Shown here: in pieces, positions 36,727 to 45,873 of the stretch
Layout: each line of letters begins with the position of its first letter
Position numbering within the stretch: the stretch's first letter is position 1
Origin: Rheum nobile
Lineage: Eukaryota; Streptophyta; Magnoliopsida; Caryophyllales; Polygonaceae
NCBI GenBank assembly: GCA_027886185.1
Contig: WOAB01000878.1
Span: 4,786,001 to 4,850,000, forward strand
Direction: 5' to 3'
DNA length: 64,000 bases
Made by a program: the position numbers and the translations under genes
Notes under the pieces: generated by a model
What the model saw: only the letters and a program-made list of their open reading frames with translations
What the model was told of the DNA's origin: nothing
Databases searched by the model: none

Positions 36727-39700
36727 ACCCTAGCTCCGTCTTCTTCGTCTACCCCGGCTGATCATGGCAACGGTAATTGTTCTTTGCCTTGGATACTTGA
36801 TACTGGTGCGTCGTTTCATATGACGGGCGATCGCTCGCTCCTTACTAATGTTACATCTACTCGATCTGTCTCTATCCTCATGCCCAATGAGACGATTACA
36901 TACGCCTCCTCCGCAGGCTCCTTATACTTCTCGGACATTCGCATTGATGATGTCCTATATGTGCCGAACCTAGCATGCAATCTATTATCATTTGCCAAAT
37001 TAAATCGCGCACTGTGCGCTCTTGTCTTATTGACGGATCGTTATTGTATCATACAGGAAATCGGTTCGAGGACAGTGATTGGCGCGGGTGAAGAACACGG
37101 TGGGGTTTATTGGCTACAGCATCTTGGGAAACCAGCACGTGCGTCGTCTGCTCAATCCGACCCCTCCTCTGCTGCATTATGGCATCGTCGTCTCGGCCAC
37201 CCGTCTTCGACCGTCCTTGCCTCTATATCTAGTTTCAATTTTACTCAGCATTCTATGAATAATTTGTCCCCTTGTAATGCTTGTCATAAGGGTAAACAGA
37301 TCCGTTGTTCTTTTACTCCTAGCAATAATAGAGCTTCGGCTATTTTTGAGTTAATTCATATTGATGTTTGGGGCCCTTATAGCACACCGTCTTCGACGGG
37401 CGCCTCGTACTTTCTTACTATTGTTGATGATTTTTCCAGAACCGTGTGGGTTCACTTATTTAGTAGTAAGACCGAAGTTGTATCTTTGGTAGCACATTTT
37501 TGTAATTTCGTTACTAGGCAATTCGGGACGGGTGTTCGACGTGTTCGCTCCGACAATGGCACCGAATTTGCTGCTCTTCGGTCATACTATCAGAGTAATA
37601 GCATCGTCTCCGAACGTTCTTGCCCCTACACCCCTCAACAAAACGGTCGAGCCGAACGTAAGCATCGTCACCTTCTCAATATTGCTCATACGCTTCGTTT
37701 TCAAGCTCATTTACCACTTCGTTTTTGGGGTGAGTGCGTGATTACTGCTGCATATTTGATTAATCGCACTCCATCGCCTCTACTTAACGGCAAGTCACCG
37801 GCCGAGCTCCTCTATGGCCTTCCTCCTGATTATGATCATCTCCGCGTCTTCAGGTGCCTATGTTATGCTCCAAAGCATCTGAAGCCGTTGGACAAGTTTG
37901 TTGCTCGTGGTCGTCGTTGTGTGTTTTTGGGGTATCCATCTGAGCAGCGTGTTTGGCGCCTTTACGATCTTGACTCACATGAGTTTTTCACGTCTCGAGA
38001 TGTGAAATTCTATGAGGCTGACTTTCCCTTTGCCATGCACGTCCCTGGTACCGTGCCCGCTACTCCGGACACTGAGGCGGTCTCACCGTTGGTGGACTCT
38101 GACGCACTCTTGACTCAACCACCTCCTAGCGACAGGGGGAGTCCGATCCCGTCACCGCCTCCTCTGCCTCCTTCACGGCCGCCACATGTGCCTGCTTCTA
38201 CGAGCCGTCATAGTACTCGTGTCCGCTCACCGAGTGTTCGCCTCACTGACTACATCTGCAGCATTGTTCGCAGCGCCATAAACCCCTTCGCGTCTCCAGC
38301 TACACCCCCGCCCGATCACTTGTCTTCTGGTACACTCTATCCTCTTGCTAATGTTGTCTCGTGTTCTGTTTTTTCGCCAAACCATGTGGGTTTTCTTGCA
38401 GCTATTAGTGCTCAGTCCGAGCCCAATTCTTATTATGAGGCTGTTGCGCACCAGAACTGGCGCGACGCTATGAAATCTGAGCTTGATGCCCTTGATCGTA
38501 ATGGCACATGGGAGTTGACTGATCTCCCGCACGGCAAGCATCCTATTGGATGTAAGTGGGTGTACCACATCAAGTATAAGTCGGATGGTACTATTGAGCG
38601 CTACAAAGCCAGACTAGTTGTGCTAGGAAATCGGCAAGTTGAAGGAACGGACTTCACTGAAACGTTCGCCCCTGTTGCTAAGATGACTACAGTATGGGTT
38701 CTCCTGTCGGTCGCTGCTATCCGTGGTTACGAACTCCATCAAATGGATGTTCACAACGCCTTCCTTCACGGCGATTTGGATGAGGAGGTTTACATGCGAC
38801 TTCCTCCAGGTCTTACAGGTGCTACGCCTGACCAGGTATGTCGACTACGGAAGTCTCTTTATGGTCTTCGTCAAGCACCGCGTAACTGGTTTGCCAAGCT
38901 TGATGATGCCCTGCGTGTTTTTGGTTTCATACAGAGCTATGCCGATTACTCCTTGTTTACTCTTGCTCGTGGCACTACTATTATTTATGTGTTGATCTAT
39001 GTTGATGACTTGATTATTTCGGGCAATGATTCTGCTGCTATTACTGAGTTCAAGTCCTATTTGAGCTCCTGCTTTCATATGAAGGACCTCGGCAAGCTTA
39101 AGTACTTTCTTGGGATTGAAATTGCTCGGAATCCCTCTGGCATTTATCTTACGCAGCGCAAGTATTCTCTTGATATCCTGTCTGAGGCCGGTCTTTTGGG
39201 CGCCAAACCGGCCGAGTTTCCCATGGAACAGAATCACAAACTGGCTTCGGTGGAGAGTCCGTTGTATTCTGCCCTTGCGCAATATCGCCGTCTCATTGGT
39301 TGTCTGATCTATCTTACAATCACACGGCCGGAACTTTGCTACTATGTTCATATTCTTGCTCAATTCATGCAAACCCTTACTGATGCGCACTGGCAAGCTG
39401 CTTTACGTGTGTTACATTATCTGAAAGGAAGTCCCGACCAAGGACTTTTCCTCTCGTCTTCGAGCAAGTTGGAAGTCAATGCCTTATGTGACTCCGACTG
39501 GGCCGCTTGCCCAAACACACGAAGGTCGATCACTGGTTTCTTTGTCAAACTCGGCTCCTCTCCTGTTTCTTGGAAGACCAAGAAGCAGCACACTGTATCT
39601 CGCTCCTCCGCTGAAGTGGAATACCACGCCATGGCTGCAGCCTGTTCTGAGTTACGATGGATAGCTGCTTTGCTCCGCTCCCTTCATGTGCCGCTTACAG

Positions 39701-39954
39701 GTCCTATGCGCCTCTTTTGTGACAGTCAATCTGCCATCCATATCGCTGCCAATCCGGTGTTCCATGAGCGCACCAAGCATATCGAGATTGATTTCCATTT
39801 TGTTCGAGATATGATTCAGTCAGGGGAGATATCTACGCAACACATACCTACTGCTCATCAGCCCGCGGACATCCTTACCAAGGCTTTGGGCAAGCAGCAG
39901 TTTCTGACTCTACTGGCCAAGTTGGGCATTACGGACCTCCATGCTCCAACTTGA
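36727..39954 (+). CDS. Copia 3B pol: protease, integrase, RT and RNase H in one open frame
   Basis: 1076 codons are open from just after the gag stop to the natural stop after DLHAPT. No start codon is implied; in an intact element this would be part of a gag-pol polyprotein. In order it has the protease site LDTGASFHMTG (from about 36796), the integrase HHCC finger (WHRRLGHP, CNAC), core motifs HIDVWGPY, RSDNGTEF and QQNGRAERKHRH, the RT region from GCKWVYHIKY with YVDDLIIS (38998-39009), and RNase H to AEVEYHAMAA and the C-terminus. It is the longest intact transposon frame in the window. Family knowledge says these enzymes copy the element RNA and integrate the cDNA. Without Gag it could act only in trans. 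Confidence 0.9.
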   Translation, partial: TLAPSSSSTPADHGNGNCSLPWILDTGASFHMTGDRSLLTNVTSTRSVSILMPNETITYASSAGSLYFSDIRIDDVLYVPNLACNLLSFAKLNRALCALVLLTDRYCIIQEIGSRTVIGAGEEHGGVYWLQHLGKPARASSAQSDPSSAALWHRRLGHPSSTVLASISSFNFTQHSMNNLSPCNACHKGKQIRCSFTPSNNRASAIFELIHIDVWGPYSTPSSTGASYFLTIVDDFSRTVWVHLFSSKTEVVSLVAHFCNFVTRQFGTGVRRVRSDNGTEFAALRSYYQSNSIVSERSCPYTPQQNGRAERKHRHLLNIAHTLRFQAHLPLRFWGECVITAAYLINRTPSPLLNGKSPAELLYGLPPDYDHLRVFRCLCYAPKHLKPLDKFVARGRRCVFLGYPSEQRVWRLYDLDSHEFFTSRDVKFYEADFPFAMHVPGTVPATPDTEAVSPLVDSDALLTQPPPSDRGSPIPSPPPLPPSRPPHVPASTSRHSTRVRSPSVRLTDYICSIVRSAINPFASPATPPPDHLSSGTLYPLANVVSCSVFSPNHVGFLAAISAQSEPNSYYEAVAHQNWRDAMKSELDALDRNGTWELTDLPHGKHPIGCKWVYHIKYKSDGTIERYKARLVVLGNRQVEGTDFTETFAPVAKMTTVWVLLSVAAIRGYELHQMDVHNAFLHGDLDEEVYMRLPPGLTGATPDQVCRLRKSLYGLRQAPRNWFAKLDDALRVFGFIQSYADYSLFTLARGTTIIYVLIYVDDLIISGNDSAAITEFKSYLSSCFHMKDLGKLKYFLGIEIARNPSGIYLTQRKYSLDILSEAGLLGAKPAEFPMEQNHKLASVESPLYSALAQYRRLIGCLIYLTITRPELCYYVHILAQFMQTLTDAHWQAALRVLHYLKGSPDQGLFLSSSSKLEVNALCDSDWAACPNTRRSITGFFVKLGSSPVSWKTKKQHTVSRSSAEVEYHAMAAACSELRWIAALLRSLHVPLTGPMRLFCDSQSAIHIAANPVFHERTKHIEIDFHFVRDMIQSGEISTQHIPTAHQPADILTKALGKQQFLTLLAKLGITDLHAPT

Positions 39955-39961
39955 GGGGGAG

Positions 39962-40104
39962 TTTTGAAGGATATTATCTTGTATATATCTATTTACTATC
40001 CTTTAGGGAAGATCTTGTACATATTTAGATTTGCCCTAACCTTGTATATATATCCTTCATTGATTCAATAATAAGAAAGCCATTCTATTTACCATAATTT
40101 ATCA
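39962..40104 (+). repeat. Copia 3B 3' LTR
   Basis: 143-bp partner of 35385-35527, directly after the polypurine tract; followed by TTTTC. Confidence 0.92.
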
Positions 40105-40464
40105 TTTTCCCTTCCCAAAATTACACTCTATACCCACAACCTTCCAAATATCCCAAATCCCTCTCTCTCCATTAATTTATTACTCTGCCAACTTCTACCA
40201 AAACCCCAAAACCGATTAAATTGATCCTTCTATCTCTCTTTGTTCATCTCCCACTCATCTGCATCTCTCTCTTTCTTGCTAATCTCTTTGTGCTCTTTGC
40301 AAACCCTAGATCCGTCGCTCTCTGAAGCTCTCTTACTAATCTCTCTTCGGAAGCTCTCATCTTTATTGAAAACCCTAGATTTGTAACTCTCTCATCTCAA
40401 TCTTGAAGAAATCTCATCTCAATCTTGAAAACCCCAAATCTGTAACCCTAGATCTTGATTGAGA

Positions 40465-40800
40465 ATGAGCTTTCATTGGACGAGCTCTAACGATGGTCCC
40501 CTTGGTTCTCCATCCAGTTCTTGCACGACGGCCCCCCGGATTGAGAAGAAGTCTCTGTCTGTCTGCTCTCAATACCCCAAGTGCGAATGGGGAAAATAGT
40601 GCCAAGGAGTTCACAGCTTTAGTGGCCATTATTCCGAAGATACAGTGAAGGGATTTTATGCTCCTGAAGCCAAAAAGGAAGAAGTCGTTGTAGATCAGCC
40701 CTCCAAGTCCCCGGAGAAAGTAGTGGCCGATGAAGGTGTTGCTCGACATGGGGTCCCTGAGATTATTGTAATCAGTGATGATGAATCCGATGCTGGTTGA
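40465..40800 (+). pseudogene. Unrecognised small reading frame with SIM-like acidic tail, one internal stop
   Basis: From ATG 40465 (MSFHWTSSNDGPLGS) one frame runs to TGA 40798-40800, 111 codons before the stop, interrupted by TAG at 40597-40599. Upstream lies a pyrimidine-rich, 5'-UTR-like stretch with repeated AAACCCTAGAT motifs, common at plant gene starts. The middle is lysine- and glutamate-rich (PEAKKEEVVVDQP). The end, EIIVISDDESDAG, resembles a SUMO-interaction motif (a hydrophobic patch followed by acids). I do not recognise the protein. It lies between the left end of the mariner-like element and its transposase, so it may be a captured host exon or an accessory frame. Coding status is uncertain. 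Confidence 0.35.
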
Positions 40801-40859
40801 ATTCCTAACTCTATCCCCTTTGCATGTTCAATTTGGATGATTTGTTCATGACATTTGAT

Positions 40860-41212
40860 CTGTCCTTTTTTTCTGTTGGTATTGGTTGATCTCTTGATGG
40901 TGATACATGTCGATGTTTGTGGATCTGTTGATTTTGGTTGTTCTGTCCCATTTGCATGTTCAAATTTGATGATTTTGGTTGTTCTGTCACATTTTTGTTG
41001 GTATTGGTTGATCTCTTGGTGGTGTTGCATGTCGATGTTACCAGATTTGTTGATTTTGGTTATTCTGTCCCATTTGCATGTTGATTTATTGATGGAATTT
41101 GATCTTCTGGTTGGTATTGGTTGATCTGTTGGTAGTGCTGCATGTCGATGTTGGTTGTTCTGTCCCCTTTGCATGTTGCTGCTGGTTGAGCTATTGGTAT
41201 TGGTTGATCTTA
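40860..41212 (+). repeat. Degenerate tandem repeat (GGTATTGGTTGATCT units)
   Basis: The phrase GGTATTGGTTGATCT recurs at 40878, 41000, 41113 and 41196. The first three copies are followed by a block ending GCATGTCGATG or ACATGTCGATG. Associated phrases GTTCTGTCCC and TTTGCATGTT also repeat. Unit spacing is irregular (about 122, 113 and 83 bp). Short open frames here are by-products of the repeat. Confidence 0.7.
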
Positions 41213-41214
41213 TG

Positions 41215-41428
41215 CTCCCTCCAGCCTATTATATAGTTCCTCTTTCCATTTTGAGTGTCCCATTAAATTGTTCCTCTTTGATCAATCATGAAGTTTTGTA
41301 TGTCTCTATGAGCTTATGCGATATTGTCCCCTTTAATGTTGTGATATTGTCCCTTTAATGTTGTGATATTGTCCCCTTAATTCTTGTGTCATTTTTGGAA
41401 GATGAACTTTATTATGTGACAGAGGGAG
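41215..41428. mobile_element. Mariner-type MITE nested in the mariner-like element
   Basis: 214 bp with a left end CTCCCTCCAGCCTATTATAT and a right end which, read inward, begins CTCCCTCTGTCACATAATAA. TA follows the right end (41429-41430); the left flank reads TATG, so one duplication has eroded or the boundary is off by two bases. Internal GTCCCCTTAA-like words resemble the left terminus of the larger element. Confidence 0.6.
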
Positions 41429-41704
41429 TATGATTTGGTTTGTTGTGTGAATGGAGTTGTGTCAATCTATGATGAAGTCTTTTAATGTAAGATTCAAATC
41501 CTTATGACTTTCACATCTGTAATGTGCCATAAGAAACCAGTCAGATATGACTGAATTGAGACTTATAGGTATATTATTGTTGTGAGAATGGACTTGTGTC
41601 AATGGTGTTTGGGGACATATGAGATTTATACCTTTGTTATATTCTGTAATCTATGATGTTCTTGTAATCTGAGATACAATTGCATTTGAGAAGTCTGTAA
41701 TCTT

Positions 41705-41870
41705 AAGCCACAATCTGTGTGAGCATTTTGCTGAATTCTTATTGGTTGATGTAATATAATTAGGACATTTTTTCTCTTATGAAAATGTTGGAAAATTGGA
41801 AGTGTATGACTGATGTGGTTTGTATTAATTGGAGTTGTACTTTCTTTAATCTCTTTCATTCCTCCTTAAT
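41705..41870 (+). repeat. Direct repeat, left copy
   Basis: About 166 bp, from AAGCCACAATCTGTGTGA to CTCCTTAAT, repeated in the same orientation at 45707-45873 with scattered differences. The right copy lies just inside the right terminus of the mariner-like element. Confidence 0.85.
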
Positions 41871-42308
41871 TTGATTTGTTATGTGAATGAAGTTGTGTCA
41901 ATCTATAATGAAGTCCTTTTTTTATGATGTGTAATCTATGATGAAGTCCCATTTAATGATGTGAAATCTATGATGTTCTTGTAATTAGACTGGTGCTAGA
42001 TCTTGGTGTAAGTCATTTTCATCCTTATAAGCACAAGGATTTTAGGCCTTATACCGAGCATCCAGTACCAGTCTATTATTTGGATAATCATGATTTATTT
42101 TTGTTCCCTTTTTTCAATGATGAAGTCTTACATGTCTGAGATACAATTCTTCTATATTCATGCCTTAATGTGCCATAAGAAACCAGTCACTTGTGACTGA
42201 ATGAGGCTTATCTGATGTATTGATGTGTGAATTGAGTTGTTTCAGTGATGCTTGGAGACATTTGAGAATACTATTGTGCTTTGCTCTATGTTAATTCCAA
42301 AAGTTCAT

Positions 42309-42384
42309 GCATGTCCCCTTACATTTCAGTTTTGTCCCCTTATAAAAAGTTGTGCCCCTTACAAAAATTTGTGTCCCCTTACAA
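42309..42384 (+). repeat. Cluster of TGTCCCCTTA words
   Basis: Four close variants of TGTCCCCTTA occur in about 75 bp, each followed by an A/T-rich spacer. The same word occurs near 41330-41385 and close to the left terminus of the mariner-like element (about 35325). Confidence 0.55.
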
Positions 42385-43743
42385 AAGAGTTTCTAGTTTT
42401 AACAAAACTTGATAGTTATGTTAAAGATAGAAACTTATCAAAACTTCCTAGTTTTGTTTGAGTCTATTTTACAAAAGTTGTTGCATATAAGAATTGTCTA
42501 CTTACAGTAACTGCATCCCTAATATTGAGTGTCTTCATCTGCTTGTGATAATGTTTCCCCTTGAGTGTCTTCTTCTGCTTGATTGAGTTCTGCATGCCCA
42601 TGAACAATATCCCAAGCTTGAATCACTGCCCCCATAGGTGCCCTTATTTCCCCTTGTAGGTTTCCCTCTGCCTCTAGCCTTTTCTTGTTTACATGTGGCA
42701 AATCATAATCATTTCATCCTCTACATTTCAGTATCTCATTCATAACATATTGTAGGGACATCCACACATTACTTAAGAGTTTTGGCCTCTAACTCATAAA
42801 ATGCATCATTTACTACATCTATCATGTTATCAACATCCTTGGGCATTTTTTTGTGCATCAATGATTGTATACTTCTAAAAAACCCTAGATCTAATATGTT
42901 CAAATCAGGGCTATTTGGTGGTTGTTGGATTAGGATAAAAGTGAAATCATCTTGTTGATATACCTGCTGCCATTTTGCATCATGTTGACTTATATGTGCC
43001 TTTGCATTATCCTGCTGTATGTATATAACTTTGGGGCCTTCATGTGCTGGCCATTTTGCCTTGATTGCTGGAATGACCTGATTGATTAACATGCTTCTTG
43101 TTGCTTTCCTATTCACTGATTCAACTAGATTAGTAACAATTGTCCCTTTAGCTCTGTTTTTGGATGCCCTTTTTGCTGCCTCTTGATAAGTAAATGAGAA
43201 TATACCAATCTTCTCATCGAATGTGCATTGTCCCTCTCTGTTGAATCTTGGTCTAGCTACAACTGCATTGAACATTACTTTGGGAATCCACTTACTTGAA
43301 CATGCAACTCTGTATTTCCCTTCTCAATCTGTGCTAGATAGACTCTGTGTGACTTCTTGCTAAGATAAAACCATTTTTCATCCAAATGCACAAAGTCATA
43401 CATTGGATAATATTGTCTCTTTGTTTCTGGTGTGTCCCCTTGTAGTAGCCCTAAAATCCATTACAGTCTTGTCTTTCTGTTTGCATCCTTCAATCCAAGA
43501 TGGAGTGGATTAGAATGTGGCTTTATGAGTCCCCTTTTGACCATCCTATGCACTGTGCTCTTTGCAATGCTCAACTTGGATGCCAAGTCTCTGATGCATG
43601 ATCTCTCCCCCATATGTAGTGCAATGATATCAGCATGTGGTACCTCAGTTCTCTTTCTGCCTGAGTTGTGAAATTTTGTGGTGACATTGTATTGATGCCC
43701 TGATTCTTTCTGTTTCCTACATGGTATTCCATATTTTGCTTAT

Positions 43744-45235
43744 TGATAACAGGTTTTTGTCGTGTGAAAAACTGCTATGCAAAATATCCAAACAAACCCT
43801 AAAACGTAATCCTAGGTAAGTAAAGGTCGTATCCACAGGGAGGCGAATTCTATCTAATTATGCAATTCGTATGTCAAACTTAAGTAACCAAAGAGGGGTT
43901 TTGTGAGTTTTAATTAATCTACGCATGCAAAAGTAAACAATTAGATGTGATGAAATCAGCAATGGGAAAAACACTTAGTCAAACAACATCCACTATTCGT
44001 ATGACAAGTTGATCATAGATACTCATTCAAAATCTCATGCAATGGTAATTCCAATTCCTTTTCAAATATAACTAATAGCACAACCAGATACTATTAGCAC
44101 TAACTAATTAAACAATCCTGAAACTATCAAGATTCAGTTTAACAGCAGCCTTACGGATAGGAATATAGTTGGATACAATTCTAGCATAACACAACCAGAT
44201 ATTATCCTAGAATGTAAATCAGTTCTCTTCTGCATAAGACTAGCACAACCAGTTACTAGTACGATGCAGTTGCTACTCTGAAATAGATATGCTCAACCAG
44301 TAACAATTTAGATCTAGCAATCAATCAATAACAATAAACCCTAGATGCGTCCAAATAGAGATTATCAATATCAATCATAAACAACTTAAGCAAGAGAAAG
44401 ATAAAAACCATGCAATAGATTAAGAACAAGAATCTCACAACTTAATCCAAACGAAAGCTTCAGCGTCTGACTAAGCCAAGGAGGCTTAGTTCTTCATAAC
44501 GTAGAACGTAGAAAGGAGAAGTAGAATTAGGGTTAAGAGATTTGATAATTATCGATTGGCAAACAAGCATTTTCTCAACCCTTAAATACTAAAGGAAAAT
44601 AAAGCTAAGTTAACCTAAAATGAAATAATAAAAAGTAATAAAATAATGCAAATAAAGAAACGGCACAGCGGACTTCAGACATCGGCGGCGGTCGCCGCAT
44701 CTCCCACGGCGGGCGCCGTAATCGCGGCGGGCGCCGCAATTAAACGGCGGTCGCCGTAATCACTTCGTAGCCAAGGTCGGTGGAAAGCCAATTGCGGCGG
44801 GCGCCGTAATTACGGCGGTCGCCGTCTTTGTACGGCGGTCGCCGTTCTTCGGTTCAGCTCCTGCGATACTTCCGTAAAAACGCCATAACTTTTGATTCCC
44901 AACTCGGATTGCGCTCATATTTTGAGGACTTGTAATAGACTTCAAGATCTAACTCCTAGAATTGGAATCACTCCATTTGGACATCGGAGCAGAGAGAAAG
45001 AATCAATTGAATTCAGCACATTGTTCTTCTACTCTTCAGTGCACTCCTCTTCCTCGTCTTCTCATGTGGTTTCTTCCTCAGTGTCTCATATGATATCCAA
45101 AACCGCTCAAATACCTCCAAATACACCAACTTCGCCCACAAACGCGATACACATGAATGTGTCTAAATCTACCCGAATGGCACCAATAAAACCTCTAATG
45201 ACTCTTACTTAAGCCCTATAAAATAGTGCTTATCA
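43744..45235. mobile_element. Solo LTR 1 (1492 bp) inside the mariner transposase
   Basis: Begins TGATAACAGG and ends GTGCTTATCA, with CTTAT duplicated on both sides (43739-43743 and 45236-45240). No internal retrotransposon sequence is present, so this is best read as a solo LTR left by LTR-LTR recombination. It interrupts the transposase frame. AT-rich, except for a short GC-rich block at 44686-44844. Superfamily not determined. A large non-autonomous element with the same ends is the alternative. Confidence 0.75.
44686..44844. repeat. Seven CGGCGGKCGCCG units in an AT-rich LTR
   Basis: Twelve-base units CGGCGGTCGCCG or CGGCGGGCGCCG start at 44686, 44707, 44725, 44745, 44795, 44813 and 44833. 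Each is nearly self-complementary. Spacers are short and often TAAT or similar. Confidence 0.9.
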
Positions 45236-45706
45236 CTTATGCACCTGTGTGTGACATTGAACTCCTGTGCAGCTGCCCTTATTGAACCTCATTGAGGTAT
45301 ACCATCTTTTGTCCTCTCAAGTAGCCATATGAATATGTTCATTTTCTGATCATTGCTGAGCATTTTCCTTGAAGGCTGATGATGACTGGTTGGTTGTGTT
45401 GTTGGTGGTTGATGGTGCTCTTGTTGATCTTCTTCCATTTCCATTGCTGGCTAATTAAGATCAAAAGGATGGTCATCTTCTTCAGTGTTCAGCACTGGCT
45501 GATTAAGATCAAACTGGAACCCACCTACTTCCACTTCATTTAAGTTGAAGTCTGAAGCCATCAGGATTAGGCAGTGATGCAATTCTATATTGATTGTGTT
45601 TTGAGGTTTTTGAAGCTTCAGTTGCATTAATGGCTGAAGTTATGAACAATGCTCTATTTAAATTAGATAGGGAATCCCATTTTGGGGTAATTTTGATTGT
45701 AAGTAA

Positions 45707-45873
45707 AAGCCACAATCTGTGTGATCTTAATGCTGAATTCTTATTGGTTGATGTAATATAATTAGGGGATTTTTTTCTTTTATGAAAATGTTGGAAAGTT
45801 GGAAAAGAATGACTGATGTGATTTATATTAATTGGAGTTGTACTTTCATTATTCTCTTTCATTTCTCCTTAAT
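45707..45873 (+). repeat. Direct repeat, right copy
   Basis: Partner of 41705-41870. It ends about 47 bp inside the right terminus of the mariner-like element. Confidence 0.85.

Larger units (their letters stand above)
21272..39582 (+). repeat. Tandem duplication, copy B
   Basis: Second unit of the head-to-tail duplication. It repeats 3231-21271 in order and adds the Gypsy element at 29725-34871. Its Copia 3 continues past the breakpoint to a complete 3' LTR, so copy B keeps the ancestral right-hand junction. Without the later insertion the unit is about 13.2 kb, matching copy A without Copia 2. Confidence 0.95.
35385..40104 (+). mobile_element. Ty1/Copia retrotransposon 'Copia 3', copy B, full length
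   Basis: A 4720-bp element with 143-bp LTRs (35385-35527 and 39962-40104, about three differences) and TTTTC duplications (35380-35384 and 40105-40109). The primer-binding site TGGTATCTAGAGC starts at 35528. The polypurine tract GAGGGGGAG (39953-39961) directly abuts an LTR that begins TTTTGAAGG, so the termini are TT...CA rather than TG...CA. It is inserted in the left end of the mariner-like element. Confidence 0.95.
41429..42768. other. Mariner-like element interior with degenerate repeats
   Basis: AT-rich sequence with recurrent phrases such as GTGTCAATCTATGATGAAGT (two near copies about 440 bp apart) and TGTGCCATAAGAAACCAGTCA (near 41525 and 42171). No protein is recognised. It includes the 41705-41870 repeat and the TGTCCCCTTA cluster listed separately. 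Confidence 0.55.
42769..45561 (-). pseudogene. Plant mariner-like transposase, split and frameshifted
   Basis: The likely start is ATG 45561-45559 (MASDFNLNEVEVGGF). The N-terminal part contains stops (after FDLN and after GIPQ) and a helix-turn-helix region (GSIRAAAQEFNVTHRC) before it is cut by a solo LTR at 43744-45235. Beyond the insertion come a second DNA-binding region (SIAKSTVHRMVKRGLIKPH) and the DDE core: HLDEKWFY with Asp at 43382-43380, IQQDNAKAH with Asp at 43011-43009, and NSPDLNILDLGFF with Asp at 42891-42889. The last two Asp are separated by 39 residues, the plant mariner DD39D signature. The frame shifts at least once near 43320. The protein ends in LEAKTLK at 42769. The catalytic residues remain, but the gene cannot be translated intact. 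Confidence 0.9.

Noticed and set aside
40855..41124. 89-codon plus-strand frame rich in Leu/Val/Cys
   Set aside because: It lies entirely in the degenerate tandem repeat and repeats with it.
44686..44844. CRISPR-like spacing of GC-rich units
   Set aside because: Units are 12 bp with short unequal spacers, in a plant LTR; there are no cas genes and no true spacer-repeat pattern.
44760..44945. Minus-strand frame inside solo LTR 1
   Set aside because: It spans the CGGCGG repeat block and is a by-product of it.
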